This document shows positions 34,042-48,631 of a stretch of DNA of 64,000 nucleotides, one piece after another; the stretch's first letter is position 1; every line of letters starts with the position of its first letter. Source of the stretch: Petrolisthes cinctipes (Eukaryota; Arthropoda; Malacostraca; Decapoda; Porcellanidae). The translations under genes were made by a program, and so were the position numbers. The notes under the pieces are model-generated. The model did no database searches. It was not told where the DNA came from and saw nothing but the letters and a program-made list of their open reading frames with translations. The stretch covers positions 2,396,001 through 2,460,000 of the forward strand of contig JAWQEG010000259.1 in assembly GCA_033782935.1 (NCBI GenBank). Reading direction: 5' to 3'.

Positions 34042-37000
34042 AGAAGATATATGCACATATCGACTTTTTACAACTAATATATCGATTTTGACCATGTTTT
34101 GGGTCTGTATCTTGAAAAAATTCTAGCACTGAGTAGGCCTGTACAGATCGCTTCTGGGACCCAAAAATATCGAATTTTCGGGTGTTTTGAGCCTGAATTT
34201 GGGATATAAACGGGTACAGAAGATGCATGCACATATTGACGTTAGGCACATAAAAAATAGATTTTCAGCATGTTCTGTGCCTGTATTTTGAAAATATTCT
34301 AACATTGAGTAGGCATGTACAGATCGCTTCTGGGATCCAAAAATATTGAATTTTTGGGTGTTTTGAGACTGAATTTGAGATATAAACGGGTACAGAAGAT
34401 GCATGCACATATCGACTTTGGGCACCCAAAATATCGGTTTTTAGCATGCTTTGGCCCTATATTTTGAAAATATTCTAGCACTCAGTAGGCATGTACAGAT
34501 CGCTTCTGGGACCCAAAATATCGAATTTTAGGGTGTTTTGAGCCAGAATTTGGGATATAAACGAATACAGAAAATGCATACACATATTGACTTTTTGCAC
34601 CTAAAATATCGATTTTCAGCATGTTTTAGGCATGTATTTTGAAAATATTCTAGCACTGAGTAGGCATGTACAGATCGCTTCTGAGACCCAAAAATATCGA
34701 ATTTTCGGGTATTTGGAGCCTGAATTTGGGATATAAACAAGTACAGAAGATACATGCACATATCGACTTTTTACAACTAATATATCGATTTTGAGCATGT
34801 TTTGGGTCTTTATCTTGAAAACCTTCTAGCAAGGAGTAGGCATGTACAGATCGCCTCTGGGACCTAAAAATATCGAATTTTCGGGTATTTGGAGCCTGAA
34901 TTTGGGATATAAACTGGTACTGAAGATGCATGCACATATTGACTTTGGGCACCTAAAATATCGATTTTCATCATGTTTTGTGCCTGTACTTAGAAAATAT
35001 TCTAACATTGAGGAAGCATGTACAGATCGCTTCTGGGACCCAAAAATATTGAATTATCGGGTGTTTTGAGCCTGAATTTGAGATATAAACGGGTACCGAA
35101 GATGCATGCACATATCGACTTTGGGCACCCAAAATATCGATTTTTAGCATGTTTTGGGCCTATATTTTGAAAATATTCTAGCACTGAGTAGGCATGTACA
35201 GATCGCTTCTGCGACACAAAAATATCGAATCTTCGGTTGATTTGAGCCTGAATTTGAGATATAAACGAGTACTGAAGATGCATGCACATATTGACTTTTT
35301 GCACCCAAAATATCGATTTTGAGCATGTTTTGGGTCTGTATCATAAATACATTCTAATAAGGGTAGGCAGGTACAGATCGCTTTTGGGACCCAAAAATAT
35401 CGAATTTTCGGGTGTTTTGAGCTTGAATTTGGGATATAAACGGGTATAGAAGATGCATACACATATTGACTTTGGGCACCTAAAATATCGATTTTCAGCA
35501 TGTTTTGGGCCTGTATTTTTAAAATATTATAGCACTTAGTAGGCATGTACAGATCGCTTCTGGGACCCAAAAATATCGAATTCTCGGGTGTTTTGAGTAT
35601 AAATTTGAGATATAAACGGGTACAGAAGATGCATGCACATATCGACTTTGGACACCTAAAATATTGATTTTTAGCATGTTTTAAGCCTATATTTTGAAAA
35701 CATTCTAGCACGGAGTAGGCATGTACAGATCACTTCTGGGACCCCAAAATATCGAATTTTCGGGTGTTTTGAGCCTGAATTTTAGATATAAACGGGTACT
35801 GAAGATGCATGCACATATCGACATTGGGCACCCAAAATATTGATTTTTAGCATGTTTAGGGCCTATATTTTGAAAAAATTCTAGCACTGAGTAGGCCTGT
35901 ACAGATTGCTTCCGGGAACCAAAAATATCGAATTTTCGGGTATTTGGAGCCTGAATTTGGGATATAAACGGGTACAGAAGATGCATGCACATGTTGACTT
36001 TGGGCACCTAAAATATCGATTTTTAGCATGTTTTGAGACTTATATTTTGAAAACATTTTAGCACTGAGTAGCCATGTACAGATCGCGGCTAGAACCCAAA
36101 AATATCGAATTTTCTGGTGTTTTTAGCCTGAATTTGAGATATAAACGGGTACATAAGATGCATGCACATATTGACTTTGGGCACCTAAAATATCGATTTC
36201 AGCATGTTTTGGGCCTGTATTTTAAAAACATTCTAGAACTGACTAGGCATGTACAGATCGCTTCTTGGACCCAAAAATACCGATTTTTCGGGTGTTTTGA
36301 GCCTGAATTTGAGATATAAACGGGTACTGAAGAAGCATGCATATATGTACTTTTTGCACCTAAAATATCGATTTAGGGCATGTTTTGGGTCTGTATCTTG
36401 AAACATTCTAGCAAGGAGTAGGCATGTACAGATCGCTTCTGGGACCCAAAAATATCGAATTTTCGGGTGTTTTGAGCCTGAATTTGAGATATAAACGGGT
36501 ACAGAAGATGCATGCACATATCGACTTTGGACACCTAAAATATCGATTTTTAGCATGTTTTGGACCTGTATTTTGAAAATACTCTAACACGGAGTAGGCA
36601 TGTACAAATCGCTTCTGGGACCCAAAAATATCGAATATTCGGGTGTTTTGAGCCTGAATTTGAGATATAAACGGATACAGAAGATGCATGCACATTTTGA
36701 CTTTGGGTACCCAAAATATCGATTTTGAGCATGTTTTGGGTCTGTATCTTGAAAACATTCTAGCAAGGAGTAGGCATGTACAGATCGCTTCTGGGACCCA
36801 AAAATATCGAATTTTGGGGTGTTTTGAGCCTGAATTTGAGATATAAACGGGTATTGATGATGCATGCACATATCGACTTTGGGCACCTACAATATTGATT
36901 TTTAGCATGTTTTAGGCCTTTATTTAAAAAAATATTCTAGCACTTCTACAGATCGCTTCCGGGAACCAAAAATATCGAATTTTCGGGTGTTTTGAGACTG

Positions 37001-38480
37001 AATTTGGGATATAAACTGGTACAGGAGATGCATACACATATTGACTTTGGGCAAATAAAAAATCGATTTTCAGCATGTTTTGGGCCTGTGTTTTGAAAAT
37101 ACTCTAGCACGGGGTAGGCATGTACAGATTGCTTCTGGGACCCAAAAATATCGAATATTCGGGTGTTTTGAGCCTTAATTTGAGATATAAACGGGCACAG
37201 AAGATGCATGCACATATCGACTTTGGGCACCCAACATATCGATTTTTATCATGTTTTGGGCCTATAGTTTGAAAATATTCTAGCACGGAGTAGGCATGTA
37301 CAGATCGCTTCTGGGAACCAAAAATATCGAATTTTCGGGAGTTTTGAGCCTGAATTTGGTATATAAAGTGGTACAGAAGATGCATACTCATATTGACTTT
37401 GGGCACATAAAATATCGATTTTCAGCATGTTTTTGGCATGTATTTTGAAAATACTCTAACACGGAGTAGGCATGTACAGATTGCTTCTGGGACCCAAAAA
37501 TATCGAATTTTCGGGTGTTTTGAGCCTGAATTTGAGATATAAACGGGTACTGAAAATGCATGCACAAATCGACTTTTTGCACCTAAAATATCGATTTTGA
37601 GCATGTTTTGGGTCTGTATTTGAAAACTTTCTAGCAAGGAGTAGGCATGTACAGATCGATTCTGGGACCCAAAAATATCGAATTTTCGGGAGTTTTGAGC
37701 CTGAATTCGGGATAAAAACGGGTATAGAAGATGCATACACATAATGACTTTGGGCACCTAAAATATCGATTTTTATCATGTTTTGGGCCTATAGTTTGAA
37801 AATATTCTAGCACGGAGTAGGCATGTACAGGTCGCTTCTGGAACCTCAAAAAATAGAATCTTCGTGTGTTTTGAGATTGAATTTGGTATATAAACGGGTG
37901 CAGAAGATTCATACACATATTGACTTTGGGCATATAAAATATCGATTTTCAGCATGTTTTGGGCCTGTATTTTGAAAATACTCTAACACGGAGTAGGCAT
38001 GTACAGATCGTTTCTGGGACCCAAAAACAACGAATATTCGGGTGTTTTGAGCCTGAATTTGAGATATAAACAGGCACAGAAGATGCATGCACATATCGAC
38101 TTTGAGCACCCAACATATCGATTTTTAGCATGTTTTGGGCCTATAGTTTGAAAATATTCTAGCACTGAGTAGGCATGTACAGATTGCTTCTGGGAACTAA
38201 AAATATCGAATTTTCGGGAGTTTTGAGCCTGAATTTGGTATATAAACGGGTACAGAAGATGCATACTCATATTGACTTTGGGCACATAAAATATCGATTT
38301 TCAGCATGTTTTTGGACTATATTATGAAAACACTCTAATACGGAGTAGGCATCTACAGATCGCTTCTGGGACCCAAAAATATCGAATTTTCGGGTGTTTA
38401 GAGCCTGAATTTGAGATATAAACGGGTACAGAAGATGCATACACATATCGACTTTGGAAAGCCTAAAATATCGATTTTCA
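34042..38480. repeat. 176-bp satellite array, left flank (diverged monomers)
   Basis: About 25 tandem monomers of near 176 bp. Each carries a CAGATCGCTTCTGGGACCC block, an AAAATATCGAATTTTCGGG block, GATATAAACGGG, ATGCATGCACATATCGAC and AAAATATCGATTTT. The first monomer begins inside a unit. Monomers differ by several to tens of bases and do not show the long higher-order period, although a 5-monomer block (879 bp) near 37104-37406 is repeated at 37983-38285. Short minus-strand ORFs (60, 100, 177 aa) arise because that strand has few stops; they are not genes. Confidence 0.95.
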
Positions 38481-41400
38481 GCATGTTATTAGCCTATATT
38501 TTGAAAATATTCAAGCACTGACTAGGCATGTACAGTTCGCTTCTGGGACCAAAAATATCGAATTTTCGGGTGTTTTGAGCCTGAATTTGAGATATAAACG
38601 GGTTCTGAAATGCATGCACAAATCGATTTTTTGCACCTAAAATATCGATTTTGAGCATGTTTTGGGTCTGTATTTAAAAACTTTCTAGCAAGGAGTAGGC
38701 ATGTACAGATCGCTTCTGGGACCCCAAAATATCGAATTTTCGGGTGTTTTGAGCCTGAATTCGGGATAAAAACGGGTACAGAAGATGCATACACATATTG
38801 ACTTTGGGCACCTAAAATATCGATTTTCAGCATGTTTTGGGCCTTTATTTTGAAAAAATTATAGCACTTAGTAGGCTTGTACAGATCGCTTCTGGGACCC
38901 AAAAATATCGAATTTTCGGGTGTTTTGGGTATAAATTTTAGATATAAACGGGTACTGAAGATGCATGCACATATCGACTTTGGGCACCCAAAATATTGAT
39001 TTTTAGCATGTTTAGGTCCTATATTTTGAAAATATTCTAGCACTGAGTAGGCCTGTACAGATCGCTTCCGGGAACCAAAAATATCGAATTTTCGGGTGTT
39101 TTGAGCCTGAATTTGGGATATTAACGGATACAGAAGATGCATGCACATATTGACTTTGAGCACCTAAAATATCGATTTTCAGCATGTTTTGGGCCTGTAT
39201 TTTGAAAATACTCTAACACGGAGTAGGCATGTACAGATCGCTTCTGGGACCCAAAAATATCGAATTTTCGGGAGTTTTGAGCCTGAATTTGAGATATAAA
39301 CGGTTACAGATGATTCATGCACATATCGACTTTGAACACCTAAAATATCAATTTTTAGCATGTTTTGAGCCTATATATTGAAAACATTCTAGCACTGAGT
39401 AGGCATGTACAGATCGCGGCTATAACCCAAAAATATCGAATTTTCTGGTGTTTTTAGCCTGAATTTGAGATATAAACGGGTACAGAAGATGCATGCACAT
39501 ATCGTCTTTGGACACCTAAAATATAAATTTTTAGCATGTTTTGAGCCTATATTTTGAAAACATTCTAGCACTAAGTAGGCATGTACAGATCGCTTCTTGG
39601 ACCCAAAAATACCGATTTTTCGGGTGTTTTGAGCCTAAATTTGGGATATAAACGGGTACAGAAGATGCATACTCATATTGATTTTGGGCACCTAAAATAT
39701 CGATTTTCAGCGTGTTTTGGGCCTGTATTTTGAAAATACTCAAGCACTGACTAGGCATGTACAGTTCGCTTCTGGGACCCAAGAATATCGAATTTTCGGG
39801 TGTTTTGAGCCTGAATTTGGGATATAAACGGGTACATAAGATGTATGCACATATCGACTTTGGACACCTAAAATATCGATTTTTAGCATGTTTTGGGCCT
39901 ATATTTTGAAAATATTCTAGCACTGAGTAGGCATGTACAGATCGCTTCTGGGACCCAAAAATATCGAATATTCGTGTGTTTTGAGCCTGATTTTGGGATA
40001 TAAACGGGCACAAAAGATGCATACACATATTGACTTTGAACACCTATAATATCGATTTTCAGCATGTTTTGGACCTATATTTTGAAAATACTCTAACACG
40101 GAGTAGGCATGTACAGATCGCTCCTAGGACCCAAAAATATCGAATATTCGGGTGTTTTGAGCCTGAATTTGAGATATAAACGGGTACAGAAGATGCATGC
40201 ACATTTTGACTTTGGGTACCCAAAATATCGATTTTGAGCATGTTTTGGGTCTGTATCTTGAAAACATTCTAGCAAGGAGTAGGCATGTACAGATCGCTTC
40301 TGGGACCCAAAAATATCGAATTTTCGGGTGTTTTGAGCCTGAATTTGAGATTTAAACGGGTACTGAAGATGCATGCACATATCGACTTTGGGCACCCAAA
40401 ATATTGATTTTTAGCATGTTTTAGGCCTTTATTTAAAAAAATATTCTAGCACTCCTACAGATCGCTTCCGGGAACCAAAAATATCGAATTTTCTGTTTTT
40501 TTGAGACTGAATTTGGGATATAAATCGGTACAGAAGATGCATGCACATTTTGACTTTGGGTACCCAAAATATCGATTTTGAGCATGTTTTGGGTCTGTAT
40601 CTTGAAAACATTCTAGCAAGGAGTAGGCATGTACAGATCGCTTCTGGGACCCAAAAATATCGAATTTTGGGGTGTTTTGAGCCTGAATTTGAGATATAAA
40701 CGGGTACTGAAGATGCATGCACATATCGACTTTGGGCACCCAAAATATTGATTTTTAGCATGTTTTAGGCTTTTATTTAAAAAAATATTCTAGCACTCCT
40801 ACAGATCGCTTCCGGGAACCAAAAATATCGAATTTTCTGTTTTTTTGAGACTGAATTTGGGATATAAACGGGTCCAGAAGATGCATACACATATTGACTT
40901 TGGGCAAATAAAATATCGATTTTCAGCATGTTTTGGGCCTGTGTTTTGAAAATACTCTAGCACGGGGTAGGCATGTACAGATTGCTTCTGGGACCCAAAA
41001 ATAACGAATATTCGGGTGTTTTGAGCCTGAATTTGAGATATAAACGTTCACAGAAGATGCATGCACATATCGACTTTGGGCACCCAACATATCGATTTTT
41101 AGCATGTTATTGGCCTATATTTTGAAAATATTCAAGCACTGACTAGGCATGTACAGTTCACTTCTGGGACCAAAAATATCGATATTTCGGGTGTTTTGAG
41201 CCTGAATTTGAGATATAAACGGGTACTGAAAATGCATGCACAAATCGACTTTTTGCACCTAAAATATCGATTTTCAGCATGTTTTATGCCTGTATTTTGA
41301 AAATATTCTAGCACTTACTAGGCATGTACAGATTGCTTCTGGTACCCAAAAAGATCGAATTTTCGGGTGTTTTGAGTATAAATTTGAGATATAAACGGGT

Positions 41401-41805
41401 ACAGAAGATGCATGCACATATCGACTTGGGACACCTAAAATATTGATTTTTAGCATGTTTTGAGCCTATATTTTGAAAATATTCTAGCACTAACTATACA
41501 TGTACAGATCGCTTCTGGGACCCAAAAATATCGAATTTTCGGGAGTTTTGAGCCTGAATTTTAGATATAAACGGGTACTGAAGATGTATCCACATATCGA
41601 TTAAGGACACCTAATATATCGATTTTCAACTTGTTTTTCTGCCTGTAATTTGAAAATATTCTAACATTGAGTAGGCATGTACAGATCGCTTCTGCTACCC
41701 AAAAATATCGAATTTTCGGGTGTTTTGAGCATGAATTTGAGATATAAATGGGTACGAAAGATGCATGTACATATCGACTTTGGGTACCTAAAATATTGAT
41801 TTTCA
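38481..41805. repeat. Higher-order satellite repeat, block 1 (3325 bp)
   Basis: First of four tandem blocks, 19 monomers. It is nearly identical to block 2 except that it lacks one monomer found there at about 42714-42890. Neighbouring monomers within the block differ far more than equivalent monomers in different blocks. Confidence 0.93.
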
Positions 41806-44800
41806 GCATGTTATTAGCCTATATTTTGAAAATATTCAAGCACTGACTAGGCATGTACAGTTCGCTTCTGGGACCAAAAATATCGAATTTTCGGGTGTTT
41901 TGAGCCTGAATTTGAGATATAAACGGGTTCTGAAATGCATGCACAAATCGATTTTTTGCACCTAAAATATCGATTTTGAGCATGTTTTGGGTCTGTATTT
42001 AAAAACTTTCTAGCAAGGAGTAGGCATGTACAGATCGCTTCTGGGACCCCAAAATATCGAATTTTCGGGTGTTTTGAGCCTGAATTCGGGATAAAAACGG
42101 GTACAGAAGATGCATACACATATTGACTTTGGGCACCTAAAATATCGATTTTCAGCATGTTTTGGGCCTTTATTTTGAAAAAATTATAGCACTTAGTAGG
42201 CTTGTACAGATCGCTTCTGGGACCCAAAAATATCGAATTTTCGGGTGTTTTGGGTATAAATTTTAGATATAAACGGGTACTGAAGATGCATGCACATATC
42301 GACTTTGGGCACCCAAAATATTGATTTTTAGCATGTTTAGGTCCTATATTTTGAAAATATTCTAGCACTGAGTAGGCCTGTACAGATCGCTTCCGGGAAC
42401 CAAAAATATCGAATTTTCGGGTGTTTTGAGCCTGAATTTGGGATATTAACGGATACAGAAGATGCATGCACATATTGACTTTGAGCACCTAAAATATCGA
42501 TTTTCAGCATGTTTTGGGCCTGTATTTTGAAAATACTCTAACACGGAGTAGGCATGTACAGATCGCTTCTGGGACCCAAAAATATCGAATTTTCGGGAGT
42601 TTTGAGCCTGAATTTGAGATATAAACGGTTACAGATGATTCATGCACATATCGACTTTGAACACCTAAAATATCAATTTTTAGCATGTTTTGAGCCTATA
42701 TATTGAAAACATTCTAGCACTGAGTAGGCATGTAAAGATCGCTTCTGGGACCCCAAAATATCGAATTTTCGGGAGTTTTGAGCCTGAATTTGAGATATAA
42801 ACGGGTACAGAAGATGCATGCACATATCGACTTTGGACACCTAAAATATCGATTTTTAGCATGTTTTGAGACTTATATTTTGAAAACATTCTAGCACTGA
42901 GTAGGCATGTACAGATCGCGGCTATAACCCAAAAATATCGAATTTTCTGGTGTTTTTAGCCTGAATTTGAGATATAAACGGGTACAGAAGATGCATGCAC
43001 ATATCGTCTTTGGACACCTAAAATATAAATTTTTAGCATGTTTTGAGCCTATATTTTGAAAACATTCTAGCACTAAGTAGGCATGTACAGATCGCTTCTT
43101 GGACCCAAAAATACCGATTTTTCGGGTGTTTTGAGCCTAAATTTGGGATATAAACGGGTACAGAAGATGCATACTCATATTGATTTTGGGCACCTAAAAT
43201 ATCGATTTTCAGCGTGTTTTGGGCCTGTATTTTGAAAATACTCAAGCACTGACTAGGCATGTACAGTTCGCTTCTGGGACCCAAGAATATCGAATTTTCG
43301 GGTGTTTTGAGCCTGAATTTGGGATATAAACGGGTACATAAGATGTATGCACATATCGACTTTGGACACCTAAAATATCGATTTTTAGCATGTTTTGGGC
43401 CTATATTTTGAAAATATTCTAGCACTGAGTAGGCATGTACAGATCGCTTCTGGGACCCAAAAATATCGAATATTCGTGTGTTTTGAGCCTGATTTTGGGA
43501 TATAAACGGGCACAAAAGATGCATACACATATTGACTTTGAACACCTATAATATCGATTTTCAGCATGTTTTGGACCTATATTTTGAAAATACTCTAACA
43601 CGGAGTAGGCATGTACAGATCGCTCCTAGGACCCAAAAATATCGAATATTCGGGTGTTTTGAGCCTGAATTTGAGATATAAACGGGTACAGAAGATGCAT
43701 GCACATTTTGACTTTGGGTACCCAAAATATCGATTTTGAGCATGTTTTGGGTCTGTATCTTGAAAACATTCTAGCAAGGAGTAGGCATGTACAGATCGCT
43801 TCTGGGACCCAAAAATATCGAATTTTCGGGTGTTTTGAGCCTGAATTTGAGATTTAAACGGGTACTGAAGATGCATGCACATATCGACTTTGGGCACCCA
43901 AAATATTGATTTTTAGCATGTTTTAGGCCTTTATTTAAAAAAATATTCTAGCACTCCTACAGATCGCTTCCGGGAACCAAAAATATCGAATTTTCTGTTT
44001 TTTTGAGACTGAATTTGGGATATAAATCGGTACAGAAGATGCATGCACATTTTGACTTTGGGTACCCAAAATATCGATTTTGAGCATGTTTTGGGTCTGT
44101 ATCTTGAAAACATTCTAGCAAGGAGTAGGCATGTACAGATCGCTTCTGGGACCCAAAAATATCGAATTTTGGGGTGTTTTGAGCCTGAATTTGAGATATA
44201 AACGGGTACTGAAGATGCATGCACATATCGACTTTGGGCACCCAAAATATTGATTTTTAGCATGTTTTAGGCTTTTATTTAAAAAAATATTCTAGCACTC
44301 CTACAGATCGCTTCCGGGAACCAAAAATATCGAATTTTCTGTTTTTTTGAGACTGAATTTGGGATATAAACGGGTCCAGAAGATGCATACACATATTGAC
44401 TTTGGGCAAATAAAATATCGATTTTCAGCATGTTTTGGGCCTGTGTTTTGAAAATACTCTAGCACGGGGTAGGCATGTACAGATTGCTTCTGGGACCCAA
44501 AAATAACGAATATTCGGGTGTTTTGAGCCTGAATTTGAGATATAAACGTTCACAGAAGATGCATGCACATATCGACTTTGGGCACCCAACATATCGATTT
44601 TTAGCATGTTATTGGCCTATATTTTGAAAATATTCAAGCACTGACTAGGCATGTACAGTTCACTTCTGGGACCAAAAATATCGATATTTCGGGTGTTTTG
44701 AGCCTGAATTTGAGATATAAACGGGTACTGAAAATGCATGCACAAATCGACTTTTTGCACCTAAAATATCGATTTTCAGCATGTTTTATGCCTGTATTTT

Positions 44801-45307
44801 GAAAATATTCTAGCACTTACTAGGCATGTACAGATTGCTTCTGGTACCCAAAAAGATCGAATTTTCGGGTGTTTTGAGTATAAATTTGAGATATAAACGG
44901 GTACAGAAGATGCATGCACATATCGACTTGGGACACCTAAAATATTGATTTTTAGCATGTTTTGAGCCTATATTTTGAAAATATTCTAGCACTAACTATA
45001 CATGTACAGATCGCTTCTGGGACCCAAAAATATCGAATTTTCGGGAGTTTTGAGCCTGAATTTTAGATATAAACGGGTACTGAAGATGTATCCACATATC
45101 GATTAAGGACACCTAATATATCGATTTTCAACTTGTTTTTCTGCCTGTAATTTGAAAATATTCTAACATTGAGTAGGCATGTACAGATCGCTTCTGCGAC
45201 CCAAAAATATCGAATTTTCGGGTGTTTTGAGCATGAATTTGAGATATAAATGGGTACGAAAGATGCATGTACATATCGACTTTGGGTACCTAAAATATTG
45301 ATTTTCA
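41806..45307. repeat. Higher-order satellite repeat, block 2 (3502 bp)
   Basis: The longest block, 20 monomers. Offsets to block 1 are 3325 before and 3502 after the extra monomer. Offset to block 3 is 3502 at the start and 3325 after the monomer that block 3 has lost. Confidence 0.93.
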
Positions 45308-48300
45308 GCATGTTATTAGCCTATATTTTGAAAATATTCAAGCACTGACTAGGCATGTACAGTTCGCTTCTGGGACCAAAAATATCGAATTTTCGGGTGT
45401 TTTGAGCCTGAATTTGAGATATAAACGGGTTCTGAAATGCATGCACAAATCGATTTTTTGCACCTAAAATATCGATTTTGAGCATGTTTTGGGTCTGTAT
45501 TTAAAAACTTTCTAGCAAGGAGTAGGCATGTACAGATCGCTTTTGGGACCCCAAAATATCGAATTTTCGGGTGTTTTGAGCCTGAATTCGGGATAAAAAC
45601 GGGTACAGAAGATGCATACACATATTGACTTTGGGCACCTAAAATATCGATTTTCAGCATGTTTTGGGCCTTTATTTTGAAAAAATTATAGCACTTAGTA
45701 GGCTTGTACAGATCGCTTCTGGGACCCAAAAATATCGAATTTTCGGGTGTTTTGGGTATAAATTTTAGATATAAACGGGTACTGAAGATGCATGCACATA
45801 TCGACTTTGGGCACCCAAAATATTGATTTTTAGCATGTTTAGGTCCTATATTTTGAAAATATTCTAGCACTGAGTAGGCCTGTACAGATCGCTTCCGGGA
45901 ACCAAAAATATCGAATTTTCGGGTGTTTTGAGCCTGAATTTGGGATATTAACGGATACAGAAGATGCATGCACATATTGACTTTGAGCACCTAAAATATC
46001 GATTTTCAGCATGTTTTGGGCCTGTATTTTGAAAATACTCTAACACGGAGTAGGCATGTACAGATCGCTTCTGGGACCCAAAAATATCGAATTTTCGGGA
46101 GTTTTGAGCCTGAATTTGAGATATAAACGGTTACAGATGATTCATGCACATATCGACTTTGAACACCTAAAATATCAATTTTTAGCATGTTTTGAGCCTA
46201 TATATTGAAAACATTCTAGCACTGAGTAGGCATGTAAAGATCGCTTCTGGGACCCCAAAATATCGAATTTTCGGGAGTTTTGAGCCTGAATTTGAGATAT
46301 AAACGGGTACAGAAGATGCATGCACATATCGACTTTGGACACCTAAAATATCGATTTTTAGCATGTTTTGAGACTTATATTTTGAAAACATTCTAGCACT
46401 GAGTAGGCATGTACAGATCGCGGCTATAACCCAAAAATATCGAATTTTCGGGTGTTTTGAGCCTGAATTTGGGATATAAACGGGTACATAAGATGTATGC
46501 ACATATTGACTTTGGGCACCTAAAATATTGATTTTCAGCATGTTTTGGGCCTGTATTTTGAAAACATTCTAGAACTGAGTAGGCATGTACAGATCGCTTC
46601 TTCGACCCAAAAATACCGATTTTTCGGGTGTTTTGAGCCTGAATTTGAGATATAAACGGGTACTGAAGAAGCATGCATATATGCACTTTTTGCACCTAAA
46701 ATATCGATTTAAGGCATGTTTTGGGTCTGTATCTTGAAACATTCTAGCAAGGAATAGGCATGTACAGATCGCTTCTGGGACCCAAGAATATCGAATTTTC
46801 GGGTGTTTTGAGCCTGAATTTGAGATATAAACGGGTACAGAAGATGCATGCAAATATCGACTTTGGACACCTAAAATATCGATTTTTAGCATGTTTTGGG
46901 CCTATATTTTGAAAATATTCTAGCACTGAGTAGGCATGTACAGATCGCTTCTGGGACCCAAAAATATCGAATATTCGTGTGTTTTGAGCCTGATTTTGGG
47001 ATATAAACGGGCACAAAAGATGCATACACATATTGACTTTGAACACCTATAATATCGATTTTCAGCATGTTTTGGACCTATAATTTGAAAATACTCTAAC
47101 ACGGAGTAGGCATGTACAGATCGCTTCTGGGACCCAAAAATATCGAATATTCGGGTGTTTTGAGCCTGAATTTGAGATATAAACGGGTACTGAAGATGCA
47201 TGCACATATCGACTTTGGGCACCCAAAATATTGATTTTTAGCATGTTTTAGGCCTTTATTTAAAAAAATATTCTAGCACTCCTACAGATCGCTTCCGGGA
47301 ACCAAAAATATCGAATTTTCTGTTTTTTTGAGACTGAATTTGGGATATAAATCGGTACAGAAGATGCATGCACATTTTGACTTTGGGTACCCAAAATATC
47401 GATTTTGAGCATGTTTTGGGTCTGTATCTTGAAAACATTCTAGCAAGGAGTAGGCATGTACAGATCGCTTCTGGGACCCAAAAATATCGAATTTTGGGGT
47501 GTTTTGAGTCTGAATTTGAGATATAAACGGGTACTGAAGATGCATGCACATATCGACTTTGGGCACCCAAAATATTGATTTTTAGCATGTTTTAGGCTTT
47601 TATTTAAAAAAATATTCTAGCACTTCTACAGATCGCTTCCGGGAACCAAAAATATCGAATTTTCTGTTTTTTTGAGACTGAATTTGGGATATAAACGGGT
47701 CCAGAAGATGCATACACATATTGACTTTGGGCAAATAAAATATCGATTTTCAGCATGTTTTGGGCCTGTGTTATGAAAATACTCTAGCACGGGGTAGGCA
47801 TGTACAGATTGCTTCTGGGACCCAAAAATAACGAATATTCGGGTGTTTTGAGCCTGAATTTGAGATATAAACGTGCACAGAAGATGCATGCACATATCGA
47901 CTTTGGGCACCCAACATATCGATTTTTAGCATGTTATTGGCCTATATTTTGAAAATATTCAAGCACTGACTAGGCATGTACAGTTCACTTCTGGGACCAA
48001 AAATATCGATATTTCGGGTGTTTTGAGCCTGAATTTGAGATATAAACGGGTACTGAAAATGCATGCACAAATCGACTTTTTGCACCTAAAATATCGATTT
48101 TCAGCATGTTTTATGCCTGTATTTTGAAAATATTCTAGCACTTACTAGGCATGTACAGATTGCTTCTGGTACCCAAAAAGATCGAATTTTCGGGTGTTTT
48201 GAGTATAAATTTGAGATATAAACGGGTACAGAAGATGCATGCACATATCGACTTGGGACACCTAAAATATTGATTTTTAGCATGTTTTGAGCCTATATTT

Positions 48301-48631
48301 TGAAAATATTCTAGCACTAACTATACATGTACAGATCGCATCTGGGACCCAAAAATATCGAATTTTCGGGTGTATGAGCCTGAATTTTTGATATAAACGG
48401 GTACTGAAGATGTATCCACATATCGATTAAGGACACCTAATATATCGATTTTCAACTTGTTTTTCTGCCTGTAATTTGAAAATATTCTAACATTGAGTAG
48501 GCATGTACAGATCGCTTCTGCGACCCAAAAATATCGAATTTTCGGGTGTTTTGAGCATGAATTTGAGATATAAATGGGTACGAAAGATGCATGTACATAT
48601 CGACTTTGGGTACCTAAAATATTGATTTTCA
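45308..48631. repeat. Higher-order satellite repeat, block 3 (3324 bp)
   Basis: 19 monomers. It keeps the extra monomer of block 2 but lacks another near 43740-43930. The stretch 46440-46760 differs from block 2 and instead resembles monomers at 36130-36420. Confidence 0.93.
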
